DNA of 64,000 nucleotides, from contig CAJNYU010000133.1 in the NCBI GenBank assembly GCA_905331475.1, forward strand, positions 1 to 64,000, read 5' to 3'. Source of the stretch: Rotaria socialis. Lineage: Eukaryota > Rotifera > Eurotatoria > Philodinida > Philodinidae. The notes under the pieces are model-generated. The model was given only the letters and a program-made list of their open reading frames with translations. It was not told where the DNA came from and searched no databases. The stretch's first letter is position 1, and each line of letters starts with the position of its first letter. This document shows positions 1 through 12,067 of the stretch, piece after piece. Position numbers and translations under genes: made by a program.

Positions 1-43
1 ATATTGTTTTGTTTGTTGTTGTTGATGTTGCTGTTGCTGTTGA

Positions 44-84
<41 letters not shown>

Positions 85-1740
85 TTTAGATGAATCTAAA
101 GCTTTATGGACTGACTCAATATAATTTGAAAAAGCATTTTGTTGTTGTTGTGGTGATGATGATGATGTTGGTGGAGGAAAATAAATTCCAACTTGAGCAA
201 GTTCTTCTTGTGTTCGGCCTTGAGCTAAATTAATCTGTAAATTTCTTAGTTTCTGTTCAATTTTATTATTTGACATGATTGTCGTTGTTGAAGGACGATA
301 TATCAATGAAGGAGAAAAATTGTTTGATTTTAATCGCGATTCACTTGAATTTAAATCATGATAAACATTTTCTGTTGAATTCTTTTATAATAATAATAAA
401 AATAAAAAAAAAAATAATAATAGTAATATTACTAAACAAGCAAAAGAGAAAGATACATACTACTGTACGATGATGGTCTTCTTTTGGTACAACATTGAGA
501 ACAAGATCAGCAGGACTAGAAAAAGAAAAAAAATAGCAGGACGATTATCTTTTTCTTTTCTCTAGGGAATATGTTAGGAAAGAGAAAAAAAACTAACGCA
601 TTTTGTATCATAGCAATAACTTGTGAATAAGTTTTTCCATTAATTGATTGATCATTAACAGTTAATATTTGATCACCTTGCCTTAAACCAGCTGCGTAAG
701 CTGGACCATCATGTCGAACTTCTTTAACAAAAATTGTATCGATTGATTGGAGATTTTGGTTTGAACTATTTACCACTGTTGTTCCATCTTCTTGTATATT
801 ATCTGTAACAAAAACAAATCTTTCCTTATAACATAGAACGTCTATCATCAATCAATAAGCAAGAGAAAAAATGGGACATAGACGTCTAACAAATATGTTC
901 TTCTTTTTCTTTTTCCTCTTCTCTTGCTTAGATTTTTCCTTGTCTTTTTATCGTCCTTTTTCTACTTACCGTTTCCGATAATTTTCATAGTAGAAGATGA
1001 TGATGACGATCGTTGTTGTTCTCCTTGATGATGGATGAAACTACCCGATGATGATGATGATAAAATACCAGAAGGAACTATTGATGATGTTGTTCCTCCT
1101 CTTCCTCCTCCTCCTCCACCTCCTTCCAATTGCTTTTGCTGATGTTCATCGATCACCACACTGTACGAGGCCTATCAGATTACATAAAGTACGTTAGTCT
1201 TAACCTTCGACACTTATAAAATGACGTCAGTCGTTTCTTCTTGGTCTGAAGGACACTCGTTAATTCTGTTGTAGAATGAATGTAGAAAAGATGTTAGTCT
1301 GTCGCTATTAAGATAAGCAATCCAATAGAGTTTAGTTATGGTTGAATACAAATAAATAAATTCTGCCTTGTTTAGTTTAGTTTAGTTCCGTTTAGTTATT
1401 TATTTTATTTTCTCGATAGATTAGAATAAATAAAATTAAAAAACTGAAACGATATTTTTGTGCATTACGAATAGAAACGAATGAAAGATCTATATTAATT
1501 GAAAAATGAAATTTACTCGATATTTTGTTTTCTCAGATCTAAATAGTTTTGCATTTTTTTAATTAAAATAATAATCAATTCAATTGAAATGATTTTTAGT
1601 TCCAAATAAAATCTTACCCGTAAAATGTCATTGACAGAAAATGATGGCGGATAAATAACAAAGTGACGAATAGTAAAACCAAAACCACCACCTGAATAAT
1701 CACTTGATCGAGGAATTAGAATTTTTTTAGTTTTTGTCAT
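1..1740 (-). CDS. ARHGAP21/23-like PDZ protein, 5' part (runs off window start)
   Basis: Five minus-strand exons are visible: 1740-1618, 1171-970, 802-598, 515-461 and 371-1, with consistent phases and GT-AG borders. Spliced, they encode an N-terminal PDZ domain split by a long insert. Exon 1 has the carboxylate-binding strand GFGFTIRHFVIYPP. Exon 2 is a low-complexity Gly/Ser insert. Exon 3 has GPAYAAGLRQGDQILTVN followed by GKTYSQVIAMIQNA, and exon 4 ends the domain (LVLNVVPKED). The bipartite PDZ with the RHF-YPP and GKTYSQVIA-IQN signatures is characteristic of the Rho GTPase-activating proteins ARHGAP21/23, which inactivate Rho-family GTPases at Golgi and junctional membranes. The PH and RhoGAP domains expected downstream lie outside the window, so GAP activity is inferred. 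Exon 5 ends in a polyglutamine tract (CAG/CAA, about 22-85). The ATG at 1740 follows a strong 3' splice site (AG at 1761-1760) by 19 nt. Confidence 0.8.
22..85. repeat. CAG/CAA polyglutamine repeat within the ARHGAP-like coding exon
   Basis: Plus-strand TTGCTG/TTGATG units read as CAACAG/CAACAT on the coding minus strand. They give a Gln-rich tract with a few His in exon 5 of the ARHGAP21/23-like gene. The CAA/CAG mixture makes the tract less slippage-prone than a pure CAG run. Confidence 0.85.
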
Positions 1741-1770
1741 TATTTACATTAAAGTTTTTCTAGAAAGAAA
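1741..1770 (-). promoter_or_regulatory. 3' splice site just upstream of the ARHGAP-like start codon
   Basis: On the minus strand a pyrimidine tract (TTTTTCTTTCTAG) ends with AG at 1761-1760, leaving a 19-nt leader before the ATG at 1740. There is no coding exon immediately upstream. This is either a 5'-UTR intron acceptor or a spliced-leader acceptor. The same arrangement recurs at other genes in the window. Confidence 0.55.
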
Positions 1771-4700
1771 AAGGCAAAAAACTGCAGAATCAAATCATTT
1801 TTATTTTTACTTTAGCTTTGAAGAAATAAAGAATAAGACAAATATTCATGATGCATCGTCTTCCTATTGATAATACGATTTTTCTGAAAAACAGGCAGAA
1901 ACAATAACGTTCTATTTATTGATTGTATTTCTATTCTTTCTTCTTTATCGATATCTACTGTTATTTATAGAAGAACAAAAAAGAGAAAGGTGTCAAAATA
2001 GGAAATAATCGACAAAACACAACCATAATGCGCTAGCTAGCAGCCCTAGTCTATCGACTCACTTCGTCGTTACTATCGATTATACATCTGATAGGAAGTC
2101 TTTTTTTTTTACTTCGTCTATATATTATGTTTTTATTTCTACGTTGAAAAGTGATTTTAAAAAGTCTACTTGAACAAATACAAACATTCAAATAAGAATG
2201 AAAAAAAACACTTCATTTAATGAGAAACTTTTTAATTGATTTAGTTTTTCATACGTTTGAATTATTGGCAAATCGAAAATGAAATGAAATAACAGAATTT
2301 TGTATTCGATACAATTTAACAACAAATTTATTACTAGAATAAAACAGAGCTTTGTTATCATTTGAGTTTTTAAGAAAATCTCATATTGATTTTCGATTGT
2401 ACGATATCTCTCAACATAGACTTAAACTATATGAATGATGCAATAATTAATCCAAAGATAAAATAATATTTTAGATTATTTTATAAAGTTAAAAATTGAT
2501 CTAAATTTCTCACAATATATTTATTATTTCTATGAGAAAAATAAATAAATTGATTTGTTGAAAGAAAAATTAACCTTGAATACACATGTCAATATCAAAT
2601 GTTGTTATTCTCTCTAGATGACAAATGTATCATCTGTAAACAGATGATCACAAGACATAATTCAATGCAGATAAAGAGTTTCTACTCGTAACAACTGGTG
2701 GTACGGAGAACGATTAGTAAGTACATGTGCTTCTCTCATTCAGTCGAATGTGATTATTTATTTATCTAACTAGAATGAACTACTAATAATAAAGAGAAAG
2801 AAAAAGAACATTGTATTTGTTCAAGCTTTAGAAGAAGAAAGTCAATTATAGTTGATGGTGACGAAGGGCAAAGAAAGAGTAGAAGTAAAAATTGCTCCTT
2901 TTCTATGTACAAAATTGCAAGAGTATAATGTCTAGAACAAAAAGCTAATATGAAAATGGACGAAAGAATTAGCATATGATGACATTCGATGCCAATCTTT
3001 TTTTCCAATTAACACAATGAGGTTATGTAGACGGAAATGTGCATTTCGGTGTGTATGTCTTTTGGAATGGAAAAAAACTTGCAAATCAGAACAAAAGAAA
3101 GATATTTAATTAGTATTTGAGTTTGAATTTCAACTTGAGTATATTTCTGTTGAGTAAAAATTTACTGGCAATGATCACATCTAAATTTTATTTACCAATA
3201 ATCTAAATTTTTTACTTATCAAAATATTTCAGTTCTGAAAAAATAACATTCAATATATATCATTTCAATTATGTTTTAATAGACGAATCCATTCGACTTA
3301 ATTATTTTTATTCTGTTGATGATCAGTTCTCTTAAAATGAATGCAAGTAATTTCACGAGAAAAAAAGTCGCCTCACAAGAACTATTTAATGAGGATTAAA
3401 ATACTCGCTTTTCAGAATTTAGTTTCTAATAAAGTAAACAGAAGAAAAGAACTATACCTATATATTGCAAGAAGAATAGTGAAAAAGAAACGTTTTCTAT
3501 TTGCCCTTCATCATTTTATAGAAGTGCAATACTAAAAATAAAACAACATTGTAAAATATGACGAAGAAGTAATAACGACTGTTTCTCATCAATCGACACA
3601 AAAACAAAGAATAATAAAAAGAAGACTAACTGAATATCTAATTTTGGTTACCTCAGCATTTTGTACCTTTTTTTATTTTGCTTGATCTAGTGGCATACAT
3701 TTATTCTCATTAGATTTCAATAATCTGATGTGAGCAATGAAAAGCATTGCATAATCAATCGATCAAAATACAAAGAAAAAGGGAGTTGCCAGTCTTTTCT
3801 AATGGCATGCTTTGAACTTAAGATCGAACGATTAGGCTCTCTCGCCAACGGAGGCAAAGAAATCAATTATTTTTTTATCCTTTGTCCCATATCACCTGCT
3901 TAGATGACACAAGAATGTGTACAATTTAATAGATGATAAATAGATTAAATCTTTCGTGACGTATGAGCGTATATTAAAATCAATGAAATATCGTCATCAA
4001 GATCATTATTTTAATTATCATTAAAACTGGTTCTTTCTCTTTTCTGTTTGATTCTACGATACTTATTAATTTTCCTATATTATACATACATAAATGCAAG
4101 AATGATACTAGTAATCACTAGAGGATTTATTCATATATCTTTTTGAGTAAATCTGAGTGAAAATTGGATTCTATTAAACAATGAAATAAGTAAATAAATG
4201 AATGAATGTAAATTCGAAATGTTTGTCGATATCGTAATTGTACTCACTATATTTATGTTTATATAGATAAACAAAGAGGTAATCAGTTAGTATGTCTTGT
4301 TTATAGATAAATAAGAGTTGGTTGGAGTTGGTTGGAGTTGGTGTTTCTCTTTAAAGAAGGACGTGCCAATGATAATGTCTTCTTCCCTACTGTCTATTAT
4401 CCTTTTCTTTTCTTGTTGTTATCAGCATCCTTCTTCTTTTAGCCAACATCATCAACATTATTGCCGTTAAGATTTGTTTTTTGTTGTTGTTGTTCTTGGA
4501 TAATCCAACAATTTTTCTTATTCTTTCTGAAGATCGATGAAGAAAGAAGGAAACATGTCATAATATGACATATTCAGAAAACAGAGAGACAGATCATATA
4601 CAGGAACATTCAAGAAGAAGAAAAGAAAGCAAGCAACTGTCCAATTTAGATACTACTAAAAAGAACATTGTTCTTTTGGCGAATTCAGAAATTCTTATAC

Positions 4701-5943
4701 AAAAAAAATCTTATTTTGATTAAATAGATTATTCGAATATTTTTAGTATAAAAAAATCTAAATAATTCGTATTCATTTGTTTATCATCAAATACTTTAAC
4801 CGAAATGTTCGTTATATCTCCTATTAAATAATAAAAATGTCAACTCATAAGTTGGATTTTCTCATAAAGATCTAGATTTTCTAGAAAATAAAATTTTGCA
4901 TCATTAAAGATATCAACATAAGAATAGCTAAAAAAATCTTAAGATCAATTTAATTATTGCTATTGAAATAAATAAAGATAGAGAGAATCTTCTTTAATAT
5001 AATTTTTTAAATTATTATCATTTGATTCAACATTATTTTTTAAAACAAAAATCTAATTTGTATTTGAATAACAAAACACTGAAGAAAGCTTACAAATTTG
5101 TTTTTTCGTGCATTCAATTTCAGACCTGGTACTACTAAATGTTAGACTTGATAAATTTTTCTCAATGAAAGAAATTAGATAAAAATTGTTTGATCTTCAC
5201 TTTTATTTTTTTTACATTGATAAACAAATTCTGATATTGATGTTATAATAAAACGAAATTTATTTTAGAGTACAAATTGAAAAATTCGATCAAGGTGAGC
5301 GGGAGAATAAAATAATGCAAGGAACAATTGAAAATCAAGGTTAACTCTTGAAGGCTCAATGAGAATTTATTTTTAGAATTGATGTTTATTATAAACTATC
5401 AATCAATAAATAAAATCATTTTAATAGATAGAGAAATATTTCAATGAATTTTTGATTTTAAAATAGTTGATTTTTATTTAGAAATAAAATCTAATTAAAT
5501 TGGTTTAGTCCCGATTGGTCCCATACCCAATACGTCCGAATTTAAATTTTCCTTAACTCGTCCCTGTCTTCTTTTTAGTCACTCCCAGCTCGTCCCTGAT
5601 TGTCTGTAAATTCATATAGTATTTTGTAGAGAAAGAACTATCTAGTATCAAAGAAAATAATATTACATTAAAGCTATTACTCTATTTATGGTTCTATTTA
5701 TTGACCAGTTTTATTTTCCCTTTTCTTGTATTTTGATGTTCTCAAAGTTCAGCACAGACTTTCAACGTTCTCTATATGTGAACTCAAACATGATAGTTAT
5801 TTGGTTTACTAGATACATAAAAGAAATTTTCTTTGTGCTCGCTATTTTCCGAGTTTATTTCGAACTACAGAAGACCAACGAGATATAAGGTATCGTGATT
5901 AGTATACTTAGCATCCAATAGATGCTGCTAATCACGAAATTTA
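1771..5943. other. AT-rich intergenic DNA, no gene recognised
   Basis: About 4.2 kb with frequent stops in all frames and no recognisable protein motif. It is the 5' flank of the ARHGAP-like gene. Details seen: a 10-bp direct repeat (GAGTTGGTTG, three units, 4315-4342); a locally C-rich patch near 5510-5610 with two copies of CTCGTCCCTG-like sequence; and an imperfect hairpin at about 5894-5937 whose arms read CGTGATTAG and CTAATCACG, just outside the inverted-repeat element. The short ORFs here are hydrophobic or low complexity and show no coding features. Confidence 0.6.
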
Positions 5944-7430
5944 GCATGAGATGCTTAATTCGAATTCGAATATAAATGAAGGTTCAACTACACAATATCA
6001 ATTCGAAAATAAAAATCCAACACTCATATGCTTACAACAAAAAGCAAAAGATAAAATTTTATCCTAAATATAAATTTTATAATTCAAACTTTAGCTGTCA
6101 TATAAGTGAGGCAAAAAAGCAAAAGTATAAAATTTATCCTAATTCGAAAGTTTATAATTCGAATTGAGGCATCACTGGATGGCGCTTCAAAAAGTGCAAA
6201 TTTTAAAGTGCGCTTGCTCGACTACTGAGCCAGGCCACAACCTGTCCATTAGTTAAACTTTGTAGAATCAACAACAACACTTCCGACACGCTTCTAACAG
6301 AATAATGAAACTGTTTCGTAGAGGATAACTGCTACATATTGTGCACAACACATCTGAATGACCGGATAGGTTTCTATATTGTAAAAATAGTTGCTGACTG
6401 AAGTGCAGTGCAACATGGAGTACGCTTTTAGCTAAAGATTTCATGTTTGCTAGCAGCGCAATGCAGCATTTTGTCACACGTCAATATGATAATAGGGTAA
6501 GTTTACCATCTGCCGCAATGGGGCTGTACGCTTTTATCATAGTTTTACAGATTTTACTATTCGCTCAACCAACCCCCACTCCATTTCGTCATAGCAAAAC
6601 AATTTGCTGTGATTTTTAGTATTAACATGACGAGAGCCTTAGCCAAACTCAGCACATTAGTTACATACACTTTTTTTAAGCGTCACGGCGTGGGTGCGCA
6701 AAGAGTCCTCCGCAGAGCCGCGACCAAAAAAGGTCTCCGTACACACAACCAACTCGATCCTCATTTCATTCGCCGATGGTCTCAAAGTGGAAGGCCATAA
6801 TAGGTATCACATACCCACCTGCCAATAACTGCAGCGTTTTCACCCAAACCCAAAAGTTATCTTGCGCAAGTTAGTTTTCTTTTGTAGAAAGCGAGTCCCA
6901 TGCTCTGGTATGCTACAAGCACTCTCCGGAGTCTTACTAGCAATCATGGAAATGCTATTAAGACTCACAGTATGCTACTATCATCCTCGGAACTGTTACT
7001 ACCAATATCAGCAATGCTATAAGCAATCTTACGAATAGTCAAAGACATCTAAATCATGCAAAAAGTGAACGTAGGCAGTTCGGTAACATATTGATATGAG
7101 TTGCTGGAAACTGACGTGTGATCGTAGCATAGTTATTTGAAGCAGTTTACTGATTACGTGCGATAACAATGAACATTCTTCCTAGAATAAAGTATTCATA
7201 TATCGCGCAACTGTGGGTACCGCGGAAGCACTGATGAGTGTGCAGGGAGCATTGTGTACCGGTGAGTGCAGCGAGGGATTTCGTAACTGTGCGAGTGGAC
7301 TTATATTAGTGCCTCAATTCGAATTGTAAGGTTTATAAGTACGGCAAGATTTATCTTTATCTTTTGCCTGTGCACAATAGGACTTTCGGAAAATTTCATT
7401 TATATTCGAAGTCGAATCAGGCAACTACTC
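5944..7430. mobile_element. Putative non-autonomous element with long degenerate terminal inverted repeats
   Basis: The left end (5944-6172) and the reverse complement of the right end (7311-7430) share blocks in the same order. The outer block is TTCGAATTCGAATATAAATG on the left versus TTCGACTTCGAATATAAATG on the right. The middle block is GCAAAAGATAAA-like. The inner block is AATTCGAATTGAGGCA, exact on both sides (about 6157-6172 and 7311-7326). The left arm is longer because it holds two tandem versions of a ~75-bp unit (GCAAAAGATAAAATTTTATCC near 6043 and GCAAAAGTATAAAATTTATCC near 6117). The ~1.14-kb interior is visibly richer in G+C than its surroundings and contains no transposase that I recognise; its two ORFs (6268-6477 minus, 6609-6800 plus) are short. 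No clear target-site duplication was found, so the outer ends are approximate. Confidence 0.6.
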
Positions 7431-9650
7431 CTAGTGCAAATTTGAACATATATTTCATTAGATTGCAATCTTTATTAATAAATTTTCTACTGAGAAGTAA
7501 ATCATTTCATTTTGATTTTTCTATAATGAATAAAAATTGAGTAAATTTTTTATGTTGAACAATATTTCTTATCTCTACATAAATATAAATTCACTACCAA
7601 GTCAATCATGAGACATGAATGAATACTGCTCTCAAGCTAAACCGTATAATTAAATATCTATGTGAATAAATAATACACTTCAAGAAGTTCCAGTACATGG
7701 GAATAAACTTGACTTTTTTAGTTTAATAATGAATTTAATTTATTTCCTATATCATTTTATTTTTCGAGGATAAAAATTGTTCGACTCTATTCAATTCTTG
7801 TTATCACTATAATAAGAAACTTTTTACAAGATTTTAATCTAAGGAATTAAGTTGCAAAGATAGTAAAAACCTACTGAATTTTATGTTAAGAATAGTTCTC
7901 AAAATTTAGTCAAGTCATTCGAAAATTATTTAATCGAAAACATCCATTCATTGAATTCAATGGCAACAAATTAATTTCATTGTAAATCTAAATAAATTAT
8001 TGTTATGTTTTTCTCATCTAATTGACTTTAGTTATTTCTAATATAAATTTTAGAAAAATTCGTAGTTTTGTACTCAGTATCCTTAAAATTCCTCTCTCAT
8101 TGTATTCTGAAAGATTTAAAATCGTTTTTATCTTTAATTTATTAAGTATAGAAAAATATTTGTACTATCTTGTCTATTTCCTGTAACATAGAATCTATTT
8201 TCAATGTCTATTGATGGATTCATTGAAGTACAAATTACTTAATAATCGATAGTAATAATTAAAAGTTATTAGCATTATTGTAAATAGGAAAATTAAAAAT
8301 TAAAATGAGCACAAAAATCATTAAGATAAATAAGTTTTTATAGATTGAGGCAATCATACGTCACAAGAGTATTCTACAATAAAAATACGAAATTTTGATG
8401 GTCATAAATAATTTTACTTCAATAGTATCGTTGCATACATGGTTTGTTATAAAAAAAAACTCTAGTAAAGCAAAAAATAAATCAATAATATTTTTAAAAA
8501 TGATAAGTCATATTAAGATAAAATATTAATGAATTCTTTTATTTTATGTATTAGTCTAAAATATTTAAGAATAACTTCAGTTCTTAATTTCACCTCAAGG
8601 CCTAAATCATCAATTGTTTAATTTAATTAATACTACTTTGTATCCTTATCTTTTTGAAAAATAAATCAAATCAAATCTATTTATTTACTTTTAATTTTTA
8701 ATTTTTCTATGAAGAAATTAAAGATAAGAAATATTTTCAAAAAGAAACTGTGAATAGAATCTTCAATTGATATAAAAACGGAAATAATCAAAACTCTAAT
8801 TAAGAATTAAAACAAATATTTTTCTTGTTTTCTTTACAAACGATATTCTAAAGTTTAGTTAAACGCGAAAGTAACAATCAGAATTAGTTTGTTCAATGAA
8901 AAATAATAGTGATATTGTAAGTTGAGAAGTTATTGTTGACAAATGTAAATATAATTTTTTGGTGTGATATATGATCTATTGAATGTAACATTGATCAAAT
9001 TAGGATACCTTATGTTCAGATAAATAGAAATTACTTAATAAACATCTCAAATTTTTATTTGTTAAATAGAAATTTTGTTTAGTTTTGTTTATGATTGTGA
9101 ATAAACATTTAAATTTTATTCAAATAATTATTTGATAGACTTAACTTGTCATTTAATTAATGTCAACTAAAATAATCTCATGTGTCCATCAAAAATACAT
9201 TAACTAGATTAAAAATGATCAGACATCTTCGTCTTCTTTCTTTTTTTCTTTCTTTTTTTGTTTTATCGATTTTTCGCTTTTTTTCTTCATTGAAATAAAA
9301 TATAAACCATTAAAGAAAAATCTTCAATTAAAGTAAAAGAATAAAGAATTTGATTGTCGTCATTCTCATTCAATATTGATTTAGTGAGGAGAAAAAAAAC
9401 AGTACACACACGTTCCACCATCAGTTACGGAAATTAATCAAGTTTCCGTAAGTAATGTTGTCATTGTCGAGAATAAAATTGTTTTTCTAACTAATATGTG
9501 TTTATACAACAATACCGTGCATTTTTATATCGTATACAATTATTGATTGTTCTATCCAGCCCTTTACGGTTTTTTCTATTTTACCTTTAGGTCAATTTTA
9601 AATAAAAACAAAACAAAAGACATATCTATGAAAAAGATCAATACATATTT

Positions 9651-9700
9651 ATATATATATATATATACAGATGATGATCATCATCATCATCATCATCATG
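9651..9700. repeat. (AT)n plus ATC/GAT microsatellite
   Basis: An AT dinucleotide run (9651-9667) is followed by ATGATGATCATCATC-type trinucleotides to 9700, itself partly self-complementary. The mirror copy is at 62611-62660 with the same length. Confidence 0.9.
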
Positions 9701-10015
9701 AGTGATCTGGTTTATAGTTATTGAGTATGTATAGGTGGTAGGCGTTGTTTTTAATGATTGTCGCGCGTTTAGTTCATTGGCATGTCATTATAATGATGCA
9801 CTTAGAGCTTTTCGTGTTTATTGGTGTGCTTGATTCGATTATGAAGAAAAGAAATAAAAAAGAGAAATTCAATGATTAAATGATAGAAAAAAGATGAAAA
9901 CGTTATTTGTCCTTAAGGCACATCCATCATTAGAAAATTATTTAACAAATACTGAGAAACATTTACCAAAATAAAAGAAGAATTCTATCAGTTATTCAAA
10001 TCATATTCGATTGCA

Positions 10016-10023
<8 letters not shown>

Positions 10024-10046
<23 letters not shown>

Positions 10047-10049
10047 TAT
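10024..10049. repeat. (AT)13 microsatellite
   Basis: A pure AT dinucleotide tract preceded by a run of ten A. The mirror at 62262-62287 has the same repeat count and the same ten-base homopolymer. Confidence 0.9.
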
Positions 10050-10146
10050 GTCAATATTCTCTTTTTCTCTTTTGTTATAATGTTATGTATGCGAGTATCA
10101 AGTATCTATTCGATTTATTAGTTATATCCTTTGTATCGTATTGAAA

Positions 10147-10174
10147 GAGAGAGAGAGAGAGTGTGTGTGTGTGT
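10147..10174. repeat. (GA)n(GT)n compound microsatellite
   Basis: A GA run (10147-10160) passes directly into a GT run (10161-10174). The mirror is 62137-62164. It creates Leu/Ser-Thr/His-rich spurious ORFs that are not genes. Confidence 0.9.
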
Positions 10175-10818
10175 ATGATCAATCGAATCGTTTTGATTAT
10201 GATTGGTAAATGTGAGATAGAAAGGTGATCGATTATAATCTGTAATATTGGTGTAGAACATGTCGTTGTCGTTATATCGCTTTTGTGTCTCATCTGTAGA
10301 AGTGTTTATTTTCAATCGTTCGATGATGACAGGCTCTTTTTCTTTTTGCTTTTTGTTGGGTAGCTATACATTTTATGATTGATCCGTTTACTAAATCAGT
10401 TCGACGATCACACATAGAATAAGAAAACGAAAGAAAGGCAATGAAACGAGAAAATTTGTTTGCATTATTAAGATAGAGTAACGATGACCGATATCATTGA
10501 CAATTGTTCATTGACTTTAAACAAAACAAATTTAATGTGGGAAAAGAAACTTTTAAAAGTAAAAATTTTTTATTAAACATCAGCTGACGAATTTTGTTTT
10601 GAAAAAGAGTTTTTTTTTGTTTTATTTATCTGTATGAATACAATAAGAAAAAAACGAGCAAAATAATCATTGAATATTTATACAACAAAATGAATAATTA
10701 TTTGGAGTCTTTTTATCTCTATAAAAACCGGGTTTTGTTTTTGTTTTATATAAATGGAAGAAGAAAATAATTTCTTATTTTTCTTGTTATTGTTCTTCTT
10801 TCGTGTTTCCGTTTATTT

Positions 10819-12067
10819 TTATAATTGTGGAACTTTTCCATCATCAATATTTATTATTGTAGTAGTTGGTGGCGTTATTATTGTTGTTGCTGCTAGTGGT
10901 GGTGGAGGTGGTGGTGGTAGTAATAGCGGCAGTGATAGTGGTACTGGTAGTGGTGGTGTTGTTGTTCGATTGGATTTAACTGAAGAAGAATTTGTTGAAT
11001 GATTCGATTTTCTTTTTAAACTTCCATTTGACGATAATGATTGATATAAAATTCTTTCAATAGAATATGAGCATTTATTTGTAGCTGGAGATATCGATGA
11101 CGATGAAGATGATGATGATGAAGATGAATTACAATCACTTGTTGAAATTTTTGAATTTGTTTGAGTTAAATCAGAAGATGAATTTGGATTCGAAGATTTT
11201 TTGGCTTCTTGTCTACGTTGTCTTTCACTTTGTTTTCTACGTTTTTTTTCTTCGGCTTCTAAACGTTTTTTAGCTAATTCTTCTTCTGATATTGGATCAC
11301 CTGAGCATGTTGTAGGATGAGCATTATGTGGAGGACGACCTGGACCTTTCTTTGTATTTTCCATTTTTCTCCACTGAAGAAAAACGAAAGAAAAAGAAGG
11401 TTTATTTTAATTTTGATAATAAATGAAAATAAAATATACTTTAGCTCGTCGATTTTGAAACCAAACTTGAACTCTTGACTCAATTAAATCAAGTCTCATT
11501 GCCAATGCTTCTCTCATGTAAACATCTGGATAATGACCTGTTGGAAGCAAAAGAAAAGAGAGAAACTCGATTGAAAAAACAGGAATTTCATTTTTTTTTC
11601 ATCTAAACACTGACCATCTTGAAAAGCTCTTTCTAACTCATCAATTTGGACACTTGTGAAATTTGTTCGTGTTCGTCTGCGCTTACTATCTCGATCCGTA
11701 CTACTTTCATCTTCACTTAAATTTGATCCTAAAAAATAGAGAAAGAAAACAAGAACATAAATTTAATTAAAAAGAAAAAGAAAAAGAATTTAATTATACC
11801 TTGATCTTGTTCATCAATTGAGTTATTTTTTGTTGTTGATGGTGAAGATGATAAATGTATTGGAGACGATGATTCATTTTGAATTGATAAACACAGAGAA
11901 TTGGGTTTTGTTGGAATTAATGGTTGTAGCAGAAATGGAGATAAAAAATGATTTCGTAATGCATTGGAATAAAATTGAGAATTATAAAAATTAGTTGCTG
12001 GACTATTTGTTGAAAGATTTAAAAACATCGACGAAGAATTATTTCTATTGAATGGACTTGCCGACAT
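10819..12067 (-). CDS. UNCX: Unc4/UNCX-type paired-like homeobox transcription factor (left-arm copy)
   Basis: Four exons: 12067-11800, 11728-11615, 11537-11440 and 11373-10819, giving 344 residues. The homeodomain spans about residues 106-165. It starts [10 protein letters not shown] and contains helix 3 [14 protein letters not shown] with Gln50, Asn51 and Arg53. Introns fall after the Gly of FQDG and inside [11 protein letters not shown]. Directly after the homeodomain comes [20 protein letters not shown], the diagnostic Unc4/UNCX extension, then a basic Glu/Lys/Arg-rich coiled segment, a poly-Ser tract and a poly-Pro tract near the C-terminus. Family members are nuclear DNA-binding repressors that specify motor-neuron and somite identity; the same role here is inferred. 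The N-terminal region is Ser/Asn-rich without a recognised domain. An AATAAA lies 1 bp after the stop codon. An identical copy is at 60244-61492. Confidence 0.92.

Larger units (their letters stand above)
7431..10818. other. AT-rich intergenic DNA; visible palindrome begins at 8311
   Basis: About 3.4 kb with no supportable gene. From 8311 onward it is matched base for base by 61493-64000 on the opposite strand. 7431-8310 has no partner inside the window because its mirror would lie beyond position 64000. Microsatellites near 9651 and 10024-10174 are listed separately. Confidence 0.6.

Noticed and set aside
6609..6800. 63-codon basic ORF inside the inverted-repeat element
   Set aside because: Short, no match to any transposase or other family I know; treated as part of the element rather than a gene.
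10075..10315. Two overlapping His/Thr/Ser-Leu-rich ORFs
   Set aside because: They arise from translation of the GA/GT microsatellite.
10754..11002. Plus-strand ORF with a poly-Gly run
   Set aside because: It is the antisense shadow of the Pro/Ser-rich C-terminus of UNCX exon 4; the same holds for 61309-61557.
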